Positions 1 through 8,624 of a DNA stretch of 49,964 bases are shown piece by piece. The stretch is from Actinomyces sp. oral taxon 170 str. F0386 (lineage in GTDB: Bacteria > Actinomycetota > Actinomycetes > Actinomycetales > Actinomycetaceae): positions 152,060-202,023 of the forward strand of contig NZ_GL882539.1 in NCBI RefSeq assembly GCF_000195595.1, written 5' to 3'. The notes below the pieces were generated by a model, which was given only the letters and a program-made list of their open reading frames with translations, searched no databases and was not told where the DNA came from. The number at the start of each line of letters is the position of its first letter. Position 1 is the stretch's first letter. The position numbers were made by a program, and so were the translations under genes.

Positions 1-40
1 CCGCGGTTCGGACATCCGAACCGCGGGCCGAGTCCTTTTT
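1..40 (+). terminator. Rho-independent terminator at window edge
   Basis: Bases 1-12 and 15-26 are perfect reverse complements (CCGCGGTTCGGA / TCCGAACCGCGG) with two bases between them. A run of five T follows at 36-40. The T-run on the plus strand suggests it ends a plus-strand gene lying to the left of the window. Confidence 0.75.
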
Positions 41-98
41 ACGCAATGTCGGCGAGGTCATGGATGCCGTGGATGAAGAAGCGCGTCAGGATAAGGGC

Positions 99-518
99 AT
101 GACCAGCTCAGCACAGCCACACCTCTCATGCCAGTCCACCGCCCGCGTGACCACGGACCGTCCCGCCCGGTACGGCAAGCAGCTGGCCGGCCACATGGGT
201 CGCAAGATCACCACCGCGTGGGACGAGGACACCGAGACCGGCTCCCTGACCTTCGATCGCGAGGGAGCAGTCACCGGCGTCGTGGCGATCTCGTGCCACG
301 ACGGCGTCCTCCAGCTCGATCTGGCCGCCGACAACGAGCACCTCGAGCGCCTCGAGCAGGTCACCGGCATCCACCTGGCCCGTTTCGGAGCCAAGGAGGG
401 GCTCGCTGTGAGCTGGACCCGGCAGGACGGCACGCCGGGCACCACCCAGGGGCCGCTCACGCCGGAGGACCTCGAGCGCATGCGCGTCGAGCGCGAGGCC
501 CGCGAGGCATCCTCCTGA
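99..518 (+). CDS. DUF2218 domain protein
   Basis: A small soluble protein of 139 residues. After a short leader, the segment ARVTTDRPARYGKQLAGHMG and the following TFDREG / DGVLQLDLAA pattern match DUF2218, a family of small proteins common in Actinobacteria with no established function; some members sit near siderophore or iron genes, but nothing here shows such a link. An in-frame ATG lies 13 codons upstream at 60. I chose the ATG at 99 because a purine-rich stretch (GGATAAGG) precedes it closely and conserved sequence begins soon after. It lies alone, convergent with the MFS gene, right after the terminator at 1-40. The acidic, Arg-rich C-terminus (ERMRVEREAREASS) looks like a terminal helix. 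The family call is fairly sure; function is unknown. Confidence 0.75.
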   Translation: MTSSAQPHLSCQSTARVTTDRPARYGKQLAGHMGRKITTAWDEDTETGSLTFDREGAVTGVVAISCHDGVLQLDLAADNEHLERLEQVTGIHLARFGAKEGLAVSWTRQDGTPGTTQGPLTPEDLERMRVEREAREASS

Positions 519-582
519 TCGACGCCGCCCGTTCCCGCCCCGGGCCGGCCTCACTGACCTGAGCCGGCTATGCGGCCGCCGT

Positions 583-2106
583 CTACGCGGCCGGCTCCTC
601 GTCGGCGACGGGGTCGCCCACGCGCAGCATGAGAAGCAGGCCGGTGGCCAGCACGGCGACGATCCCGAGGATCCCCCAGTAGCTGGCCCCCGGTCCGACG
701 ACGCGTGTGCCCAGGTGGATGAAGACGCCGTACATCATGGGCGCCATGAAGGACACCGCCCGCCCTGTGGTGGCGTAGAGACCGAAGATCTCGCCTTCCT
801 GCCCCTCGGGGATGAGGCGGGCCAGGAAGGAGCGGGCGGCTGACTGCGCCGGCCCCACACAGGCCGACAGGAGCAGGCCCAGCACCCAGAAGGCGGCCGT
901 CCCGGCGGAGTGCAGGAGGAACACCAGCACTCCGGCCACCACCAGGATGCCGAGGCTGGCCATGATGACGTTGCGCGGACCGAAGCGGTCATCGAGCCGC
1001 CCGACCCCGATGGTGGCGACGCCGGCCACGATGTTGGCGACGATGGCGAAGAGGATGACGTCACCCGACGAGAAGCCGAAGGTGTTCTGGGCGATGATGC
1101 CGCCGTAGGTGAAGACCCCGGCCAGGCCGTCCCTGAAGACGGCGGCGGCGAGCAGGAACCACAGCAGCCGCGGCTGGAAGTGGTGCAGCTGGAGCAGGGT
1201 ACGCCACAGCAGCTTGTAGGAGGTCAGGATCGACTCCTTGCGCTCCACGCTGTGGGAGACGGCCTCGTCGGGCTCGACCTCCATACCGGCCCGGTCCCGC
1301 CCCGGCTCAGCAGAGGACATGCCCTCGCCCACCTCAGCGTCGTCCTCCGTGTGAGAGCGCCCGGAGCTGCGAGAGCGGTTGATGAGGACGGGAAGCGCCG
1401 ACAGGCCGAACCAGGCCGCCGACACGAGCATGGCGATGCGCACCCCCATGCCGCTCCCGGCGGGGAAGGAGATGAGCGGACTGGGCCCCACCAGGGCGAC
1501 GTAGAGGATGAGCAGCAGGACGATGCCACCGAGGTAGCCCATCCCCCACCCCAGGCCGCTGACGGCGCCGATCCGGTCCTTGGAGGCCAGGTGGTTGAGG
1601 ATGGCGTTGTAGTTGACCGAGGCGAGCTCGAAGAAGATGTTGCCGACCCCCAGCAGGACGATGCCGAGCCACAGGTAGCCGGGCGCCGGTCTTACGAGGA
1701 ACAGGGCCGCCGAGACCGCGACCACCACCGCCGTGTAGCCCCCGAGCCAGAAGACCGTCCGCCCGGCCCTGTCCGAGCGCTGCCCGGTCACCGGAGCCAG
1801 CAGGGCGATGAACAGCCCGGCGATCGCCAGCCCCATCGACAGCGCCGACTCGTTGTCCGCCTTGGGCCCGAAGGAGTCGCTGACAAGGTAGACGGTGAAG
1901 ACGAAGGTGGTGATGACCGCGTTGAAGGCCGCCGATCCCCAGTCCCACAGGCCCCAGGCGATGACGGGCCAGGACAGGAGGCGGGTGCGGGAGCCGGCCT
2001 GCGTCGGAGCAGGCGTCACTGTCGAGCTCATGGGAGAGACGATAGAACCATCCGTGCTTGTCACGGAACCGACCGGGCAACCGACCTGATCGTCAGTTCT
2101 CCCCAT
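583..2106 (-). CDS. MFS transporter, UMF1/Atg22-like
   Basis: An integral membrane transporter of up to 507 residues with about twelve hydrophobic segments. Its first segment (VIAWGLWDWGSAAFNAVITT) and the loop GQRSDRAGRTVFW resemble the UMF1/Atg22-like branch of the major facilitator superfamily, whose bacterial substrates are mostly unknown. A charged cytoplasmic loop of about 60 residues separates the two six-helix halves. The second half contains GRLDDRFGPRN, the usual loop motif between helices 8 and 9. The start is uncertain: the ATG at 2106 gives a polar 25-residue leader, while an ATG at 2031 begins MSSTVTPAP just before the first helix; neither has a good ribosome site. It follows ispD by 33 bases on the same strand, so co-transcription is likely, but no functional link is evident. 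Confidence 0.8.
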   Translation of the reverse strand: MGRTDDQVGCPVGSVTSTDGSIVSPMSSTVTPAPTQAGSRTRLLSWPVIAWGLWDWGSAAFNAVITTFVFTVYLVSDSFGPKADNESALSMGLAIAGLFIALLAPVTGQRSDRAGRTVFWLGGYTAVVVAVSAALFLVRPAPGYLWLGIVLLGVGNIFFELASVNYNAILNHLASKDRIGAVSGLGWGMGYLGGIVLLLILYVALVGPSPLISFPAGSGMGVRIAMLVSAAWFGLSALPVLINRSRSSGRSHTEDDAEVGEGMSSAEPGRDRAGMEVEPDEAVSHSVERKESILTSYKLLWRTLLQLHHFQPRLLWFLLAAAVFRDGLAGVFTYGGIIAQNTFGFSSGDVILFAIVANIVAGVATIGVGRLDDRFGPRNVIMASLGILVVAGVLVFLLHSAGTAAFWVLGLLLSACVGPAQSAARSFLARLIPEGQEGEIFGLYATTGRAVSFMAPMMYGVFIHLGTRVVGPGASYWGILGIVAVLATGLLLMLRVGDPVADEEPAA

Positions 2107-2139
2107 TCTCAGGAGAGCGGGCTCGTCTCTTTACGGGGG

Positions 2140-2928
2140 CTACCGCTCCAGCAGCAGCTCGGCCAGAGCCAGGTCCATCGGCGTCGTCACCTTCATGGCG
2201 CGCTCGTCCCCGGCGACGACGACGACGCTGCCGCCACAGGCCTCGACCAGACCGGCGTCGTCGGAGGCGGCGAGCGCCTCGTCCTCCGCCCGCCCGGCCC
2301 CAGCACGATGGGCCGCCTCCAGGGTGCCGGTCTCGAAGCCCTGCGGGGTCTGGACCGCCCGGAGCCGAGTGCGTCGGGGGGTGGCGACGACGGGCTCGGG
2401 CTGGCCGGCCGCACTGACCCCGACCTCCTTGACGGTGTCGGTCACGGGCAGTGCCGGGACCACGGCCTTGTGCCCGGCGCGCACCGCGGCGATGACGCGG
2501 CAGGTCACCTCCGGTGGCGTCAGTGCCCGGGCCGCGTCATGGACGACGACGACGTCGGCCTGCGGCACCGCGGCCAGGGCCGCCGCCAGTCCCAGGGCCA
2601 CCGATGCCTGCCTGGAGTGCGGAGAGCCGGCGACGACCTCGATCCCCGTCCCCTCGCCCGGCAGGCTGTCGAGCAGGCCCCCCAGCTCGGCACGGAAGCG
2701 TTCGACACCGTCGACAGGGGCGGTGACAACGACGTGGCGGACGAGCCCGGAGGCGATAAGGCCGGCCGCCGCCCGCCGCAGAAGACTGATCCCACCGACC
2801 GGGACGAGGGCCTTGGGGACGTCGGCTCCTAGGCGGGAGCCGGAACCCGCTGCCGTGAGAACGGCGACCGCCCCACCCGGAGCGGACTCGGGCGGGGCGG
2901 ACGGCTGAGATGACGGAGTACTGCTCAC
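2140..2928 (-). CDS. ispD: 2-C-methyl-D-erythritol 4-phosphate cytidylyltransferase
   Basis: IspD joins CTP and 2-C-methyl-D-erythritol 4-phosphate to give CDP-methylerythritol, the third step of the non-mevalonate isoprenoid pathway. The protein has 262 residues. After about 20 Pro/Ser-rich residues, the CTP-binding segment AAGSGSRLGADVPKALVPVGG spans about 26-46 and includes the Arg and Lys expected for this family. The VVVHDAARAL motif lies near 125, and the C-terminal half keeps the AVQTPQGF segment. The N-terminal extension and some low-complexity Ala/Gly insertions make it slightly longer than typical members (about 230). It sits 51 bases downstream of carD on the same strand; a carD-ispD neighbourhood is common in Actinobacteria. 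No ispF follows here, so the usual ispD-ispF pair is split. Confidence 0.95.
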   Translation of the reverse strand: MSSTPSSQPSAPPESAPGGAVAVLTAAGSGSRLGADVPKALVPVGGISLLRRAAAGLIASGLVRHVVVTAPVDGVERFRAELGGLLDSLPGEGTGIEVVAGSPHSRQASVALGLAAALAAVPQADVVVVHDAARALTPPEVTCRVIAAVRAGHKAVVPALPVTDTVKEVGVSAAGQPEPVVATPRRTRLRAVQTPQGFETGTLEAAHRAGAGRAEDEALAASDDAGLVEACGGSVVVVAGDERAMKVTTPMDLALAELLLER

Positions 2929-2979
2929 GGGCAGGACGCTACCGCGTGCGCCGCCGGCTCAGCGCCGGCTCTGCGCGGT

Positions 2980-3462
2980 TCAGGAGGCGAGGACCTCGTC
3001 AAGGCGGGACTCGGCCTCATCCTCGGGCGTCTTCTGCGCCAGGGCCAGCTCGGAGACGAGGATCTGACGAGCCTTGGCGAGCATGCGCTTCTCACCGGCG
3101 GACAGACCCCGGTCCGTGTCACGGCGGGAGAGGTCCCGTACGACCTCAGCGACCTTGATGACGTCTCCGGAGGCGATCTTCTCCTGGTTGGCTTTGAATC
3201 GACGCGACCAGTTCGTGGGTTCCTCGGTCAACGGCGCCCGCAGCACCTCGAATACCTTTTCCAGGCCGGTCTCATCGACGACGTCACGCACACCGATGAG
3301 CTCGACGCTTTCGGCGGGAACCAAGATCGTCAGGTCGCCCTGGGCCACCTCGAGCTGCAGATACGTCTTCTCCTCACCGCGTACCTTGCGCTGCCGAATA
3401 TCAATGATTCGGGCGGCCCCGTGGTGCGGGTAGACGACAGTCTCGCCTACTTCATAAGTCAT
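2980..3462 (-). CDS. carD: RNA polymerase-binding transcription regulator CarD
   Basis: CarD binds the RNA polymerase beta subunit and stabilises the open promoter complex; in mycobacteria it is essential and affects rRNA transcription. The protein is 160 residues, the usual length. Residues 1-60 form the Tudor-like RNAP-interaction domain, beginning [15 protein letters not shown], with Arg25 in RQRKVRGE at the position known to contact beta in M. tuberculosis. The C-terminal helical DNA-binding domain has Trp85 in TNWSRRFK, matching the tryptophan that wedges at the upstream edge of the transcription bubble. The last 15 residues are acidic. It is read in the same direction as regX3 upstream (137-base gap) and ispD downstream. 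The 137 bases before it are moderately AT-rich and probably hold its promoter. Confidence 0.96.
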   Translation of the reverse strand: MTYEVGETVVYPHHGAARIIDIRQRKVRGEEKTYLQLEVAQGDLTILVPAESVELIGVRDVVDETGLEKVFEVLRAPLTEEPTNWSRRFKANQEKIASGDVIKVAEVVRDLSRRDTDRGLSAGEKRMLAKARQILVSELALAQKTPEDEAESRLDEVLAS

Positions 3463-3600
3463 AAGGATGGCTCTCCATACTGGTTTGCGGGCCTCTAGTT
3501 TATCAGGTCATTCCGCGAAAAGATCGGGGACGTATCTCACAGGGGTCACGGCGCTCCCGACTCGCGCCGAGAGAGGGAATGTGTGTCGCCAGATGGAGGC

Positions 3601-4374
3601 TCAGTGATCCGTTCCGTTGTCGAGACGATAGCCAAGACCCCTGACCGTGGTGATGAGAACGGGTTTGGAGGCATCCGCCTCAATCCTTCCCCGCAGTCGT
3701 TTGACATGAACGTCCAGGGTTTTGGTGTCGCCCTCGTAATCGGGTCCCCAGAGGCGCTCAATGATCTGACCACGGGTGAGAACGCGACCGGGGTGTCGGA
3801 GAAATAGCTCCAGGAGCTCGAACTCCCGCAGCGGCATGGCCACCGCCTCGCCGTCGACCAGCACCTCGTGCCGCTCCACGTCCATCCGCACCCGGCCGGC
3901 GGCCAGGACCTGTTCGGGCTCGTCGGGCACCACTCGGCTACGCCGCAGGACGGCCTTGAGACGGGCCAGGAGCTCTCGGTAGGAGTAGGGCTTGGTGACG
4001 TAGTCGTCGGCGCCGATCTCCAGGCCGACGATCTTGTCCAGCTCGGTGTCCTTGGCGCTGAGCATGATGACCGGCACGGAGGAGGACCGGCGGATACGGG
4101 TGCACACCTCGGTCCCGTCCAGGCGCGGCAGCATGAGGTCCAGCAGGACCAGATCGATGGGGCCGACGCCGCCGGGACGCCGGGAGGTCTCGAAGATCTC
4201 GACGGCGCGCTGGCCGTCCTCGGCCTCGATCACCTCGAAGCCGTCGCGCCGCAGACTGAAGGCCAGGGGGTCACGGAAGTTCTCCTCGTCCTCGACCAGG
4301 AGGATCCGGGTCGGGCCGAGCGCTGATGCGGCCGATGGCGTGGCCGCAGCGGCGGAGGACTCCATCGGGCTCAC
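3601..4374 (-). CDS. regX3: OmpR-family response regulator, RegX3 type
   Basis: The DNA-binding partner of the kinase encoded just upstream. The receiver domain (about 23-140) begins ILLVEDEENFRDPL, with the phospho-acceptor Asp79 in VLLDLMLP and the conserved Lys in YVTKPYSY. The C-terminal winged helix ends TTVRGLGYRLD. I chose a GTG start at 4374: a GAGGAG lies six bases upstream, and the GTG overlaps the kinase stop codon as GTGA, so the two are translationally coupled. An ATG at 4365 would be 15 bases from that ribosome site. The length is then 257 residues. Adjacency to a PAS-containing kinase and a divergent phoU matches the SenX3-RegX3 phosphate-starvation arrangement of mycobacteria and streptomycetes (PhoR-PhoP there), so a role in phosphate limitation is inferred. 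Confidence 0.93.
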   Translation of the reverse strand: MSPMESSAAAATPSAASALGPTRILLVEDEENFRDPLAFSLRRDGFEVIEAEDGQRAVEIFETSRRPGGVGPIDLVLLDLMLPRLDGTEVCTRIRRSSSVPVIMLSAKDTELDKIVGLEIGADDYVTKPYSYRELLARLKAVLRRSRVVPDEPEQVLAAGRVRMDVERHEVLVDGEAVAMPLREFELLELFLRHPGRVLTRGQIIERLWGPDYEGDTKTLDVHVKRLRGRIEADASKPVLITTVRGLGYRLDNGTDH

Positions 4375-5609
4375 GACGCGCTCCTCGGGAGCTGATCGGC
4401 TGCGTCGTCGGCAGCTCCCGCCTCGCCCGACCCGCCCGCAGCGGGCTCGTGGTGGCCCGACTCCCCCTCGGGCAGGCGTGGCAGCACGAGGGTGAAGGTG
4501 GAGCCGCGCCCCGGGGCGGACCACAGCTCGACGGTTCCGCCGTGGTCGGCGGCCACGTGCTTGACGATGCTCAGCCCCAGACCGGTGCCGCCGGTGGCCC
4601 GCGAGCGGGCCTTGTCGACGCGGTAGAAGCGCTCGAAGACGCGTTCCTGCTCCTCCTTGGGGATGCCGATGCCCTGGTCGACCACGGCGATGCGCACGAT
4701 GTCGGAGTGCTCCGGATCCAGCGAGACCCCCACCGAGACTCTGGTGCGGGGCTCGGAGTAGCGGATGGCGTTGTCCAGCAGGTTGCGCACGGCAGTGGTG
4801 ATGAGGGCGGAGTCGCCACGCACCCGAAGGCCCTGAGTACCCCCGGTCACGAGGTCGATCTGGCTGCCGTCGGCCTCGACGCGGACCCGGTCGACGGCCT
4901 CGGCGACGACGTCGTCGATGTCGACGACCTCGGGCTCGGCCAGGGCATCGCCCTCCTGGAGGCGGGTGAGCTCGATGATCTCCTGGACCAGGACGCCCAG
5001 GCGGCGGGCCTCCTTGCGCATGCGCCCGGAGTAGTCGCGCACGAAGGCGGGGTCGTCGGCGCCGGCCTCGACGGTCTCGGCCAGCAGCTGGATCGCGCCG
5101 ACCGGGGTCTTGAGCTCGTGGGAGACATTGGCGACGAAGTCGCGGCGCATGGCCTCCACCCGGCGGGCGGCGGTGCGGTCCTCGATGAGGATGAGGACGC
5201 GCCCCTGACCGATGCAGGCCGCGCGCACCTGCAGGTGGAACTGGCCCGCACCGGGCACCCTCCCCCGGGCCACGGTGACGGCGGCGTCCTGCGCCTGCCC
5301 CGAGGCCCGCACCCGGTTCACCATCACCGCCACGGTCGGTTCGACGACGGCGTCGTCGCGCACGATGTTGAAGGTGTAGGCCGCCGCCGAGGCGCGCAGG
5401 ACCTCGTCGTCGTCATCGAGGACGACGACGGTGGAGCGCAGCGCGGCCAGGACGGGGACGGTCGTGTCAGTCCCGGCCAGGCCGGCGAGGTCAGCGGCGC
5501 TCGTGGCCGCATTGCGCCGACGCCGCGACAGCGCGACACCGATCGCCATCCCCAGGCACACGAGGCCCACGGCAGCGGCAAGGAGGAGGATGGTGACGGT
5601 CGGACCCAC
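4371..5609 (-). CDS. senX3: Sensor histidine kinase, SenX3 type
   Basis: A membrane-anchored histidine kinase expected to phosphorylate the RegX3-type regulator. From the GTG at 5609 the protein has 412 residues: one transmembrane segment at about 4-28 followed by RRRR, a degenerate PAS domain at about 52-145, the phospho-acceptor His164 in NVSHELKTP, the N-box [10 protein letters not shown], and the ATP-lid motifs DQGIGIP and GTGLGLSIV. The tail is Gly/Glu-rich. A longer reading frame begins at a GTG at 5777, but it would place 56 Ala/Arg/Pro-rich residues before the membrane helix and would consume most of the divergent promoter region with phoU, so I prefer the inner start. With only one short membrane helix it has no extracellular sensor, as in mycobacterial SenX3, where the signal comes through the phosphate transporter and PhoU. 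Confidence 0.9.
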   Translation of the reverse strand: MGPTVTILLLAAAVGLVCLGMAIGVALSRRRRNAATSAADLAGLAGTDTTVPVLAALRSTVVVLDDDDEVLRASAAAYTFNIVRDDAVVEPTVAVMVNRVRASGQAQDAAVTVARGRVPGAGQFHLQVRAACIGQGRVLILIEDRTAARRVEAMRRDFVANVSHELKTPVGAIQLLAETVEAGADDPAFVRDYSGRMRKEARRLGVLVQEIIELTRLQEGDALAEPEVVDIDDVVAEAVDRVRVEADGSQIDLVTGGTQGLRVRGDSALITTAVRNLLDNAIRYSEPRTRVSVGVSLDPEHSDIVRIAVVDQGIGIPKEEQERVFERFYRVDKARSRATGGTGLGLSIVKHVAADHGGTVELWSAPGRGSTFTLVLPRLPEGESGHHEPAAGGSGEAGAADDAADQLPRSAS

Positions 5610-5809
5610 GTTTCCAGGGTAGTGGAGACCCGACGGCGCCCGATGGCCGGTTTCGCTCGTGGGCGCGCCGCTTGCGGCGGCGTCGCGGGGCTGCTGTGCT
5701 TGGGGGCCAGTATCCTTGGCGGTGGCCTCGACGGTTCGTCGAGCAGCGCCGTCGAGCCGCATCTCATCGACGGGCACGAGCCATCGGCACCCGGAACAGG
5801 AGCAGTCTC

Positions 5810-6490
5810 ATGCGCGCCATCTTCAACCAGGAGCTCAAGCAGCTGGGCTCCGACCTCGAGTCCATGGCCAACCAGGTCGCCACCGCGATCGAGCGGGCCG
5901 CGGAGTCCCTGCGACAGGGGGACATCGTCATCGCCGAGCAGGTGATCGACGCCGACGAGCGCATCAACGACCTCCAGCGGGACATCGATGACCTGTGCGT
6001 CATGCTGCTGGCTCGCCAGCAGCCGGTGGCCGGGGACCTGCGCAACGTCCTGTCCGCGCTGCGCATGGCCCAGACCCTGGAGCGCCAGGGGGACCTGGCC
6101 CGCCACGTGGCCGCCATCGCCCGGGGCCGCTACCCCGAGCCGCCGCTGCCCGAGCCGGTCCTGGGACTCATCCTCGAGATGGCGGACCTGGCGGTGCGCG
6201 CCGGCAAGGACGTCGCCCAGCTCATCTCGACGCGGGATCTGGACCTGGCCGCCGTCATCCAGTCCAACGACGCCGAGCTCGACGCCCTGCACCGGCGCTC
6301 CTTCCAGATGATCCTGGATCCGGCCCACGACTTGAGCCGCCAGCAGGTCATCGACGCGGTCCTCATGGGCCGGTTCCTGGAGCGCTTCGGCGATCACTCA
6401 ACCTCGGTGGCCAGCCGCGTGGCCTACCTCGTCTCCGGGGCCTCCATGCCGGAGACGCATGACGCCGAGGACGCCGACGCGCTCCACTGA
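5810..6490 (+). CDS. phoU: Phosphate signalling complex protein PhoU
   Basis: PhoU links the Pst phosphate transporter to the phosphate-sensing kinase and represses phosphate-starvation genes when phosphate is plentiful. The protein has 226 residues in two PhoU three-helix repeats: MRAIFNQELKQLGSDLESMA opens the first and PVLGLILEMADLAVRAGKDV opens the second. Each repeat has the family pattern E..ID..I (VIDADERINDLQRDID) and the ..LERFGDHSTSVASRVAYLV segment that builds a metal-binding E/D cluster. The start is the ATG at 5810, which has AGGAG seven bases upstream. It is divergent from senX3 across about 200 bases. No pst genes lie in the window. It ends before a hairpin shared with convergent gpmA. 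Confidence 0.94.
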   Translation: MRAIFNQELKQLGSDLESMANQVATAIERAAESLRQGDIVIAEQVIDADERINDLQRDIDDLCVMLLARQQPVAGDLRNVLSALRMAQTLERQGDLARHVAAIARGRYPEPPLPEPVLGLILEMADLAVRAGKDVAQLISTRDLDLAAVIQSNDAELDALHRRSFQMILDPAHDLSRQQVIDAVLMGRFLERFGDHSTSVASRVAYLVSGASMPETHDAEDADALH

Positions 6491-6544
6491 GCCCTCCGGC
6501 CCCGGCCGGAGCCACCCCGGCGCACGGGTCGAGTGTGAACGAGA

Positions 6545-6584
6545 CGGGCGGCGTCGGACCCTCCTTCAGGTCCGACGCCGCCCG
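6545..6584. terminator. Bidirectional hairpin between phoU and gpmA
   Basis: Perfect 16-bp stem (6545-6560 with 6569-6584) and an eight-base loop, between two convergent genes. It has no T-run on either side. Confidence 0.7.
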
Positions 6585-6626
6585 CGTCCCTCACAGGACG
6601 GTGAGAGGACGGACAGCCCGTGAAGC

Positions 6627-7364
6627 CTACTTGCCCTGGTTGGCCACCGCCGCGATCTTGGCCTCAGCCTCGGGATCGAGGTAGCGACCGCCCTTCTTGA
6701 GGGGCTTGAGGGTCTCCTCGTCGAGCTCGTAGACCAGCGGGATACCGGTGGGGATGTTGACACCGGCGATGTCGTCGTCGGAGATGTCGTCCAGGTGCTT
6801 GACGATGGCGCGCAGCGAGTTGCCGTGGGCAGCGATCATGACGGTCTTACCGGTCTTGATCTCAGGGACGATGGTGCCCTCCCAGTAGGGCAGGAGGCGC
6901 TCGAGGACGTCCTTGAGGCACTCGGTGGCAGGGATGGGCTCACCGGCGTAGCGGGGGTCGGTGTCCTGGGAGAACTCAGAGCCGGGCTCGATGGCCGGCG
7001 GCGGCACGTCGTAGGAGCGGCGCCACTGCATGAACTGCTCCTCCCCGTACTCGTCGCGGATCTCCTTCTTGTTCTTGCCCTGCAGGGCGCCGTAATGGCG
7101 CTCGTTGAGGCGCCAGTCGCGCTCCACCGGGATCCAGTGGCGGTCGGCGGCGTCCAGGGACAGGTTGGCGGTCATGATGGCGCGGCGCAGCATCGAGGTG
7201 AAGAGCTTCTCGGGAAGGACACCGGCCTCCTTGAGGAGCTCGCCTCCGTGGACGGCCTCGGCGCGTCCCTTGTCTGACAGCGGGACGTCGACCCAGCCGG
7301 TGAAGAGGTTCTTCGCGTTCCATTCGCTCTCGCCGTGGCGGAGCAGTACGAGGGTGTAAGCCAT
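6627..7364 (-). CDS. gpmA: 2,3-bisphosphoglycerate-dependent phosphoglycerate mutase
   Basis: Interconverts 3-phosphoglycerate and 2-phosphoglycerate in glycolysis and gluconeogenesis, using a phosphohistidine intermediate. The protein has 245 residues, the usual size. The catalytic His10 lies in [22 protein letters not shown] is the substrate-binding segment; the second histidine is in [14 protein letters not shown]. The start ATG at 7364 is set by family homology ([11 protein letters not shown]). An open frame extends 50 codons upstream through a palindrome, which is chance coding. It is convergent with phoU and downstream of lsr2 by 220 bases; those bases contain two inverted repeats. Confidence 0.96.
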   Translation of the reverse strand: MAYTLVLLRHGESEWNAKNLFTGWVDVPLSDKGRAEAVHGGELLKEAGVLPEKLFTSMLRRAIMTANLSLDAADRHWIPVERDWRLNERHYGALQGKNKKEIRDEYGEEQFMQWRRSYDVPPPAIEPGSEFSQDTDPRYAGEPIPATECLKDVLERLLPYWEGTIVPEIKTGKTVMIAAHGNSLRAIVKHLDDISDDDIAGVNIPTGIPLVYELDEETLKPLKKGGRYLDPEAEAKIAAVANQGK

Positions 7365-7457
7365 GCGGCCTATCCTGCCAGGATCCCAGTCACGGCGCGA
7401 GGCCCTGAAGGTCCTGGAGCCGGCTATCTCACGGGGACCATCACCACGTACTGAATA

Positions 7458-7503
7458 CACGATGGTCCTGGTGATGCGGTACCGCATCACCAGGACCATC
7501 GTG
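7458..7503. repeat. 46-bp perfect palindrome between lsr2 and gpmA
   Basis: Bases 7458-7480 and 7481-7503 are exact reverse complements with no spacer; each arm includes CACGATGGTCCTGG and the centre is GGTACC. It lies 81 bases after the lsr2 stop and 93 before gpmA. RNA from either strand would fold into a 21-bp hairpin. No T-run follows on either strand. It could terminate lsr2 transcription or bind a dimeric protein. Confidence 0.9.
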
Positions 7504-7520
7504 CGAGGTGGCAATCAGCT

Positions 7521-7539
7521 CGAGATCGACTCGATCTCG
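7521..7539. repeat. Nine-bp inverted repeat after lsr2
   Basis: CGAGATCGA and TCGATCTCG flank one central C. It lies 46 bases downstream of the lsr2 stop and 18 bases from the 46-bp palindrome, and may be part of the same termination or regulatory region. Confidence 0.6.
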
Positions 7540-7584
7540 ATGCAGGGTACCGACTTCATATGAGTCCGCCGCACCCGTGCGCCC

Positions 7585-7914
7585 TCAGTTGCTGGGGTTG
7601 ACCTCGTAATAGGCCTTACGCACCTCGGCGGAGACGCGACCGCGGTCAGAAACCTCCAGGCCCTGCTCACGAGCCCACTCGCGAATCTTCTGAGTGTCGG
7701 AAGGACCGCTGGAACGACGACGGCCGGAACTACGACGTCCACCGGTACGACGTGCCTTTCCGACCCATTCCTCAAGAGACTCACGAAGAGCTGCTGCGTG
7801 CTCGTCGTTCAGGTCGATCTCATAGGTCACGCCATCAAGGGCGAAGGTAACGGTCTGGTTGGCCTCGGACCCGTCGACATCGTCGACGAGGATGACCTGA
7901 GTCTTCTGTGCCAT
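7585..7914 (-). CDS. lsr2: Lsr2 family nucleoid-associated protein
   Basis: Lsr2 is the actinobacterial functional analogue of H-NS: it bridges and silences AT-rich DNA, including foreign genes. The protein has 109 residues. The N-terminal oligomerisation domain (1-50) begins MAQKTQVILVDDVDGSEANQ and continues with FALDGVTYEIDLN. A basic, flexible linker (GRRSSGRRRSSG) joins it to the C-terminal DNA-binding domain, IREWAREQGLEVSDRGRV, in which Arg91-Gly92-Arg93 is the AT-hook-like motif that enters the minor groove. The region upstream (7960-8040) is one of the most AT-rich parts of the window, which fits either self-binding or a strong promoter. It is monocistronic by context. Confidence 0.96.
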   Translation of the reverse strand: MAQKTQVILVDDVDGSEANQTVTFALDGVTYEIDLNDEHAAALRESLEEWVGKARRTGGRRSSGRRRSSGPSDTQKIREWAREQGLEVSDRGRVSAEVRKAYYEVNPSN

Positions 7915-8520
7915 GATTCCTCATTCGGATTGGGGGAGCGGGCCTCAGCATGTATCCCGCTGTGGACAACGTTAGATTAAACAATAGTCGCCTTCAATGC
8001 AACACAACTTTTCGCCGCCCGCATTACTGATGACATCTACCGGCCTAATCCCGTGGCACCCCGCAGCGACACACCTCCCCATGCACCCGGACAGCAGGGG
8101 ATGAAAACTGTGAATACACTGATGCCCCCTTTGGAGATCCCCACGAAGCACGGCCGGGCAAACCACGCCCCTCAGAGCCGATCACGCAATCGACTCGGGA
8201 TGTCCGAGGATCACTTGAACCACAACACTCCCCCTCCCAGAGGGCTCTCAGATGAAGATGGAGGATTCTCCCAGCCGGAAGAGGCCACGTACCACAACCT
8301 GAGCCTCACCTTCACCCACAACGCGATCGGGTCGGTAAAGCCACGCCCCTTGCGTGCAGCTGCGCCAATCGCTCGGCGGCGAGCGATACGGGAACGTCGC
8401 TGCTCCAGAAAGCAGCGGCAACAAGTGACGACAGGACGCCAAAGCATCCCGCAGAGGGACGCAGGCATGTCGGAAAGCACACCCAGAGGCCTCGAGGGAC
8501 AACGGCCGACCCATAAGTAA
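7915..8520. other. Intergenic region without a convincing gene
   Basis: About 600 bases between lsr2 and the tRNA-Thr terminator. Several open frames exist, but none has a recognisable family pattern, a good ribosome site or actinobacterial third-position GC bias. The part next to lsr2 (7960-8030) is AT-rich and likely holds its promoter. A weak hairpin near 8395-8420 (CGCTGCT / AGCAGCG) is seen; I cannot assign an RNA gene. Confidence 0.6.
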
Positions 8521-8546
8521 AGTCCCGGGAGAGACCTCCCGGGACT
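8521..8546 (-). terminator. Terminator of tRNA-Thr
   Basis: AGTCCCGGGAG (8521-8531) pairs perfectly with CTCCCGGGACT (8536-8546) across a four-base loop. On the minus strand it starts five bases after the tRNA and is followed by TTTACTTA. Confidence 0.7.
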
Positions 8547-8551
8547 GTTCG

Positions 8552-8624
8552 AGCCGCCTGTGGGAATCGAACCCACGACCTATTCATTACGAGTGAATCG
8601 CTCTGCCGACTGAGCTAAGGCGGC
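8552..8624 (-). tRNA. tRNA-Thr (anticodon CGU)
   Basis: A 73-base cloverleaf on the minus strand. Acceptor stem GCCGCCT pairs with AGGCGGC; the D stem is GCTC/GAGC; the anticodon stem ATTCA/TGAAT encloses CTCGTAA, giving anticodon CGT that reads ACG threonine codons; the T arm is GTGGG-TTCGATT-CCCAC. The discriminator base is U. CCA is not encoded. ACG is a frequent threonine codon at this GC content. Confidence 0.96.

Noticed and set aside
910-2832. A 640-codon open frame on the plus strand opposite the MFS and ispD genes
   Set aside because: Antisense to two clear genes; composition (Gly/Asp/Arg/His-rich, no domains) is typical of GC-rich shadow frames. The same applies to long frames opposite senX3/regX3 (4326-5945), the hydrolases (11597-12682, 13217-15049), topA, the PAS genes (30074-31513), fimQ (41165-43243) and the methyltransferase (44706-46121).
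4374-4524. Longer N-terminus for the RegX3-type regulator
   Set aside because: The extension overlaps the senX3 coding region by 150 bases and is Arg/Pro-rich; a ribosome site and GTGA coupling support the GTG at 4374.
5610-5777. Longer N-terminus for SenX3
   Set aside because: It would put 56 low-complexity residues before the membrane helix and occupy most of the senX3-phoU divergent promoter region.
8053-8520. A 155-codon open frame between lsr2 and tRNA-Thr
   Set aside because: No recognisable family, no ribosome site, composition unlike neighbouring genes, and it runs up to the tRNA terminator.
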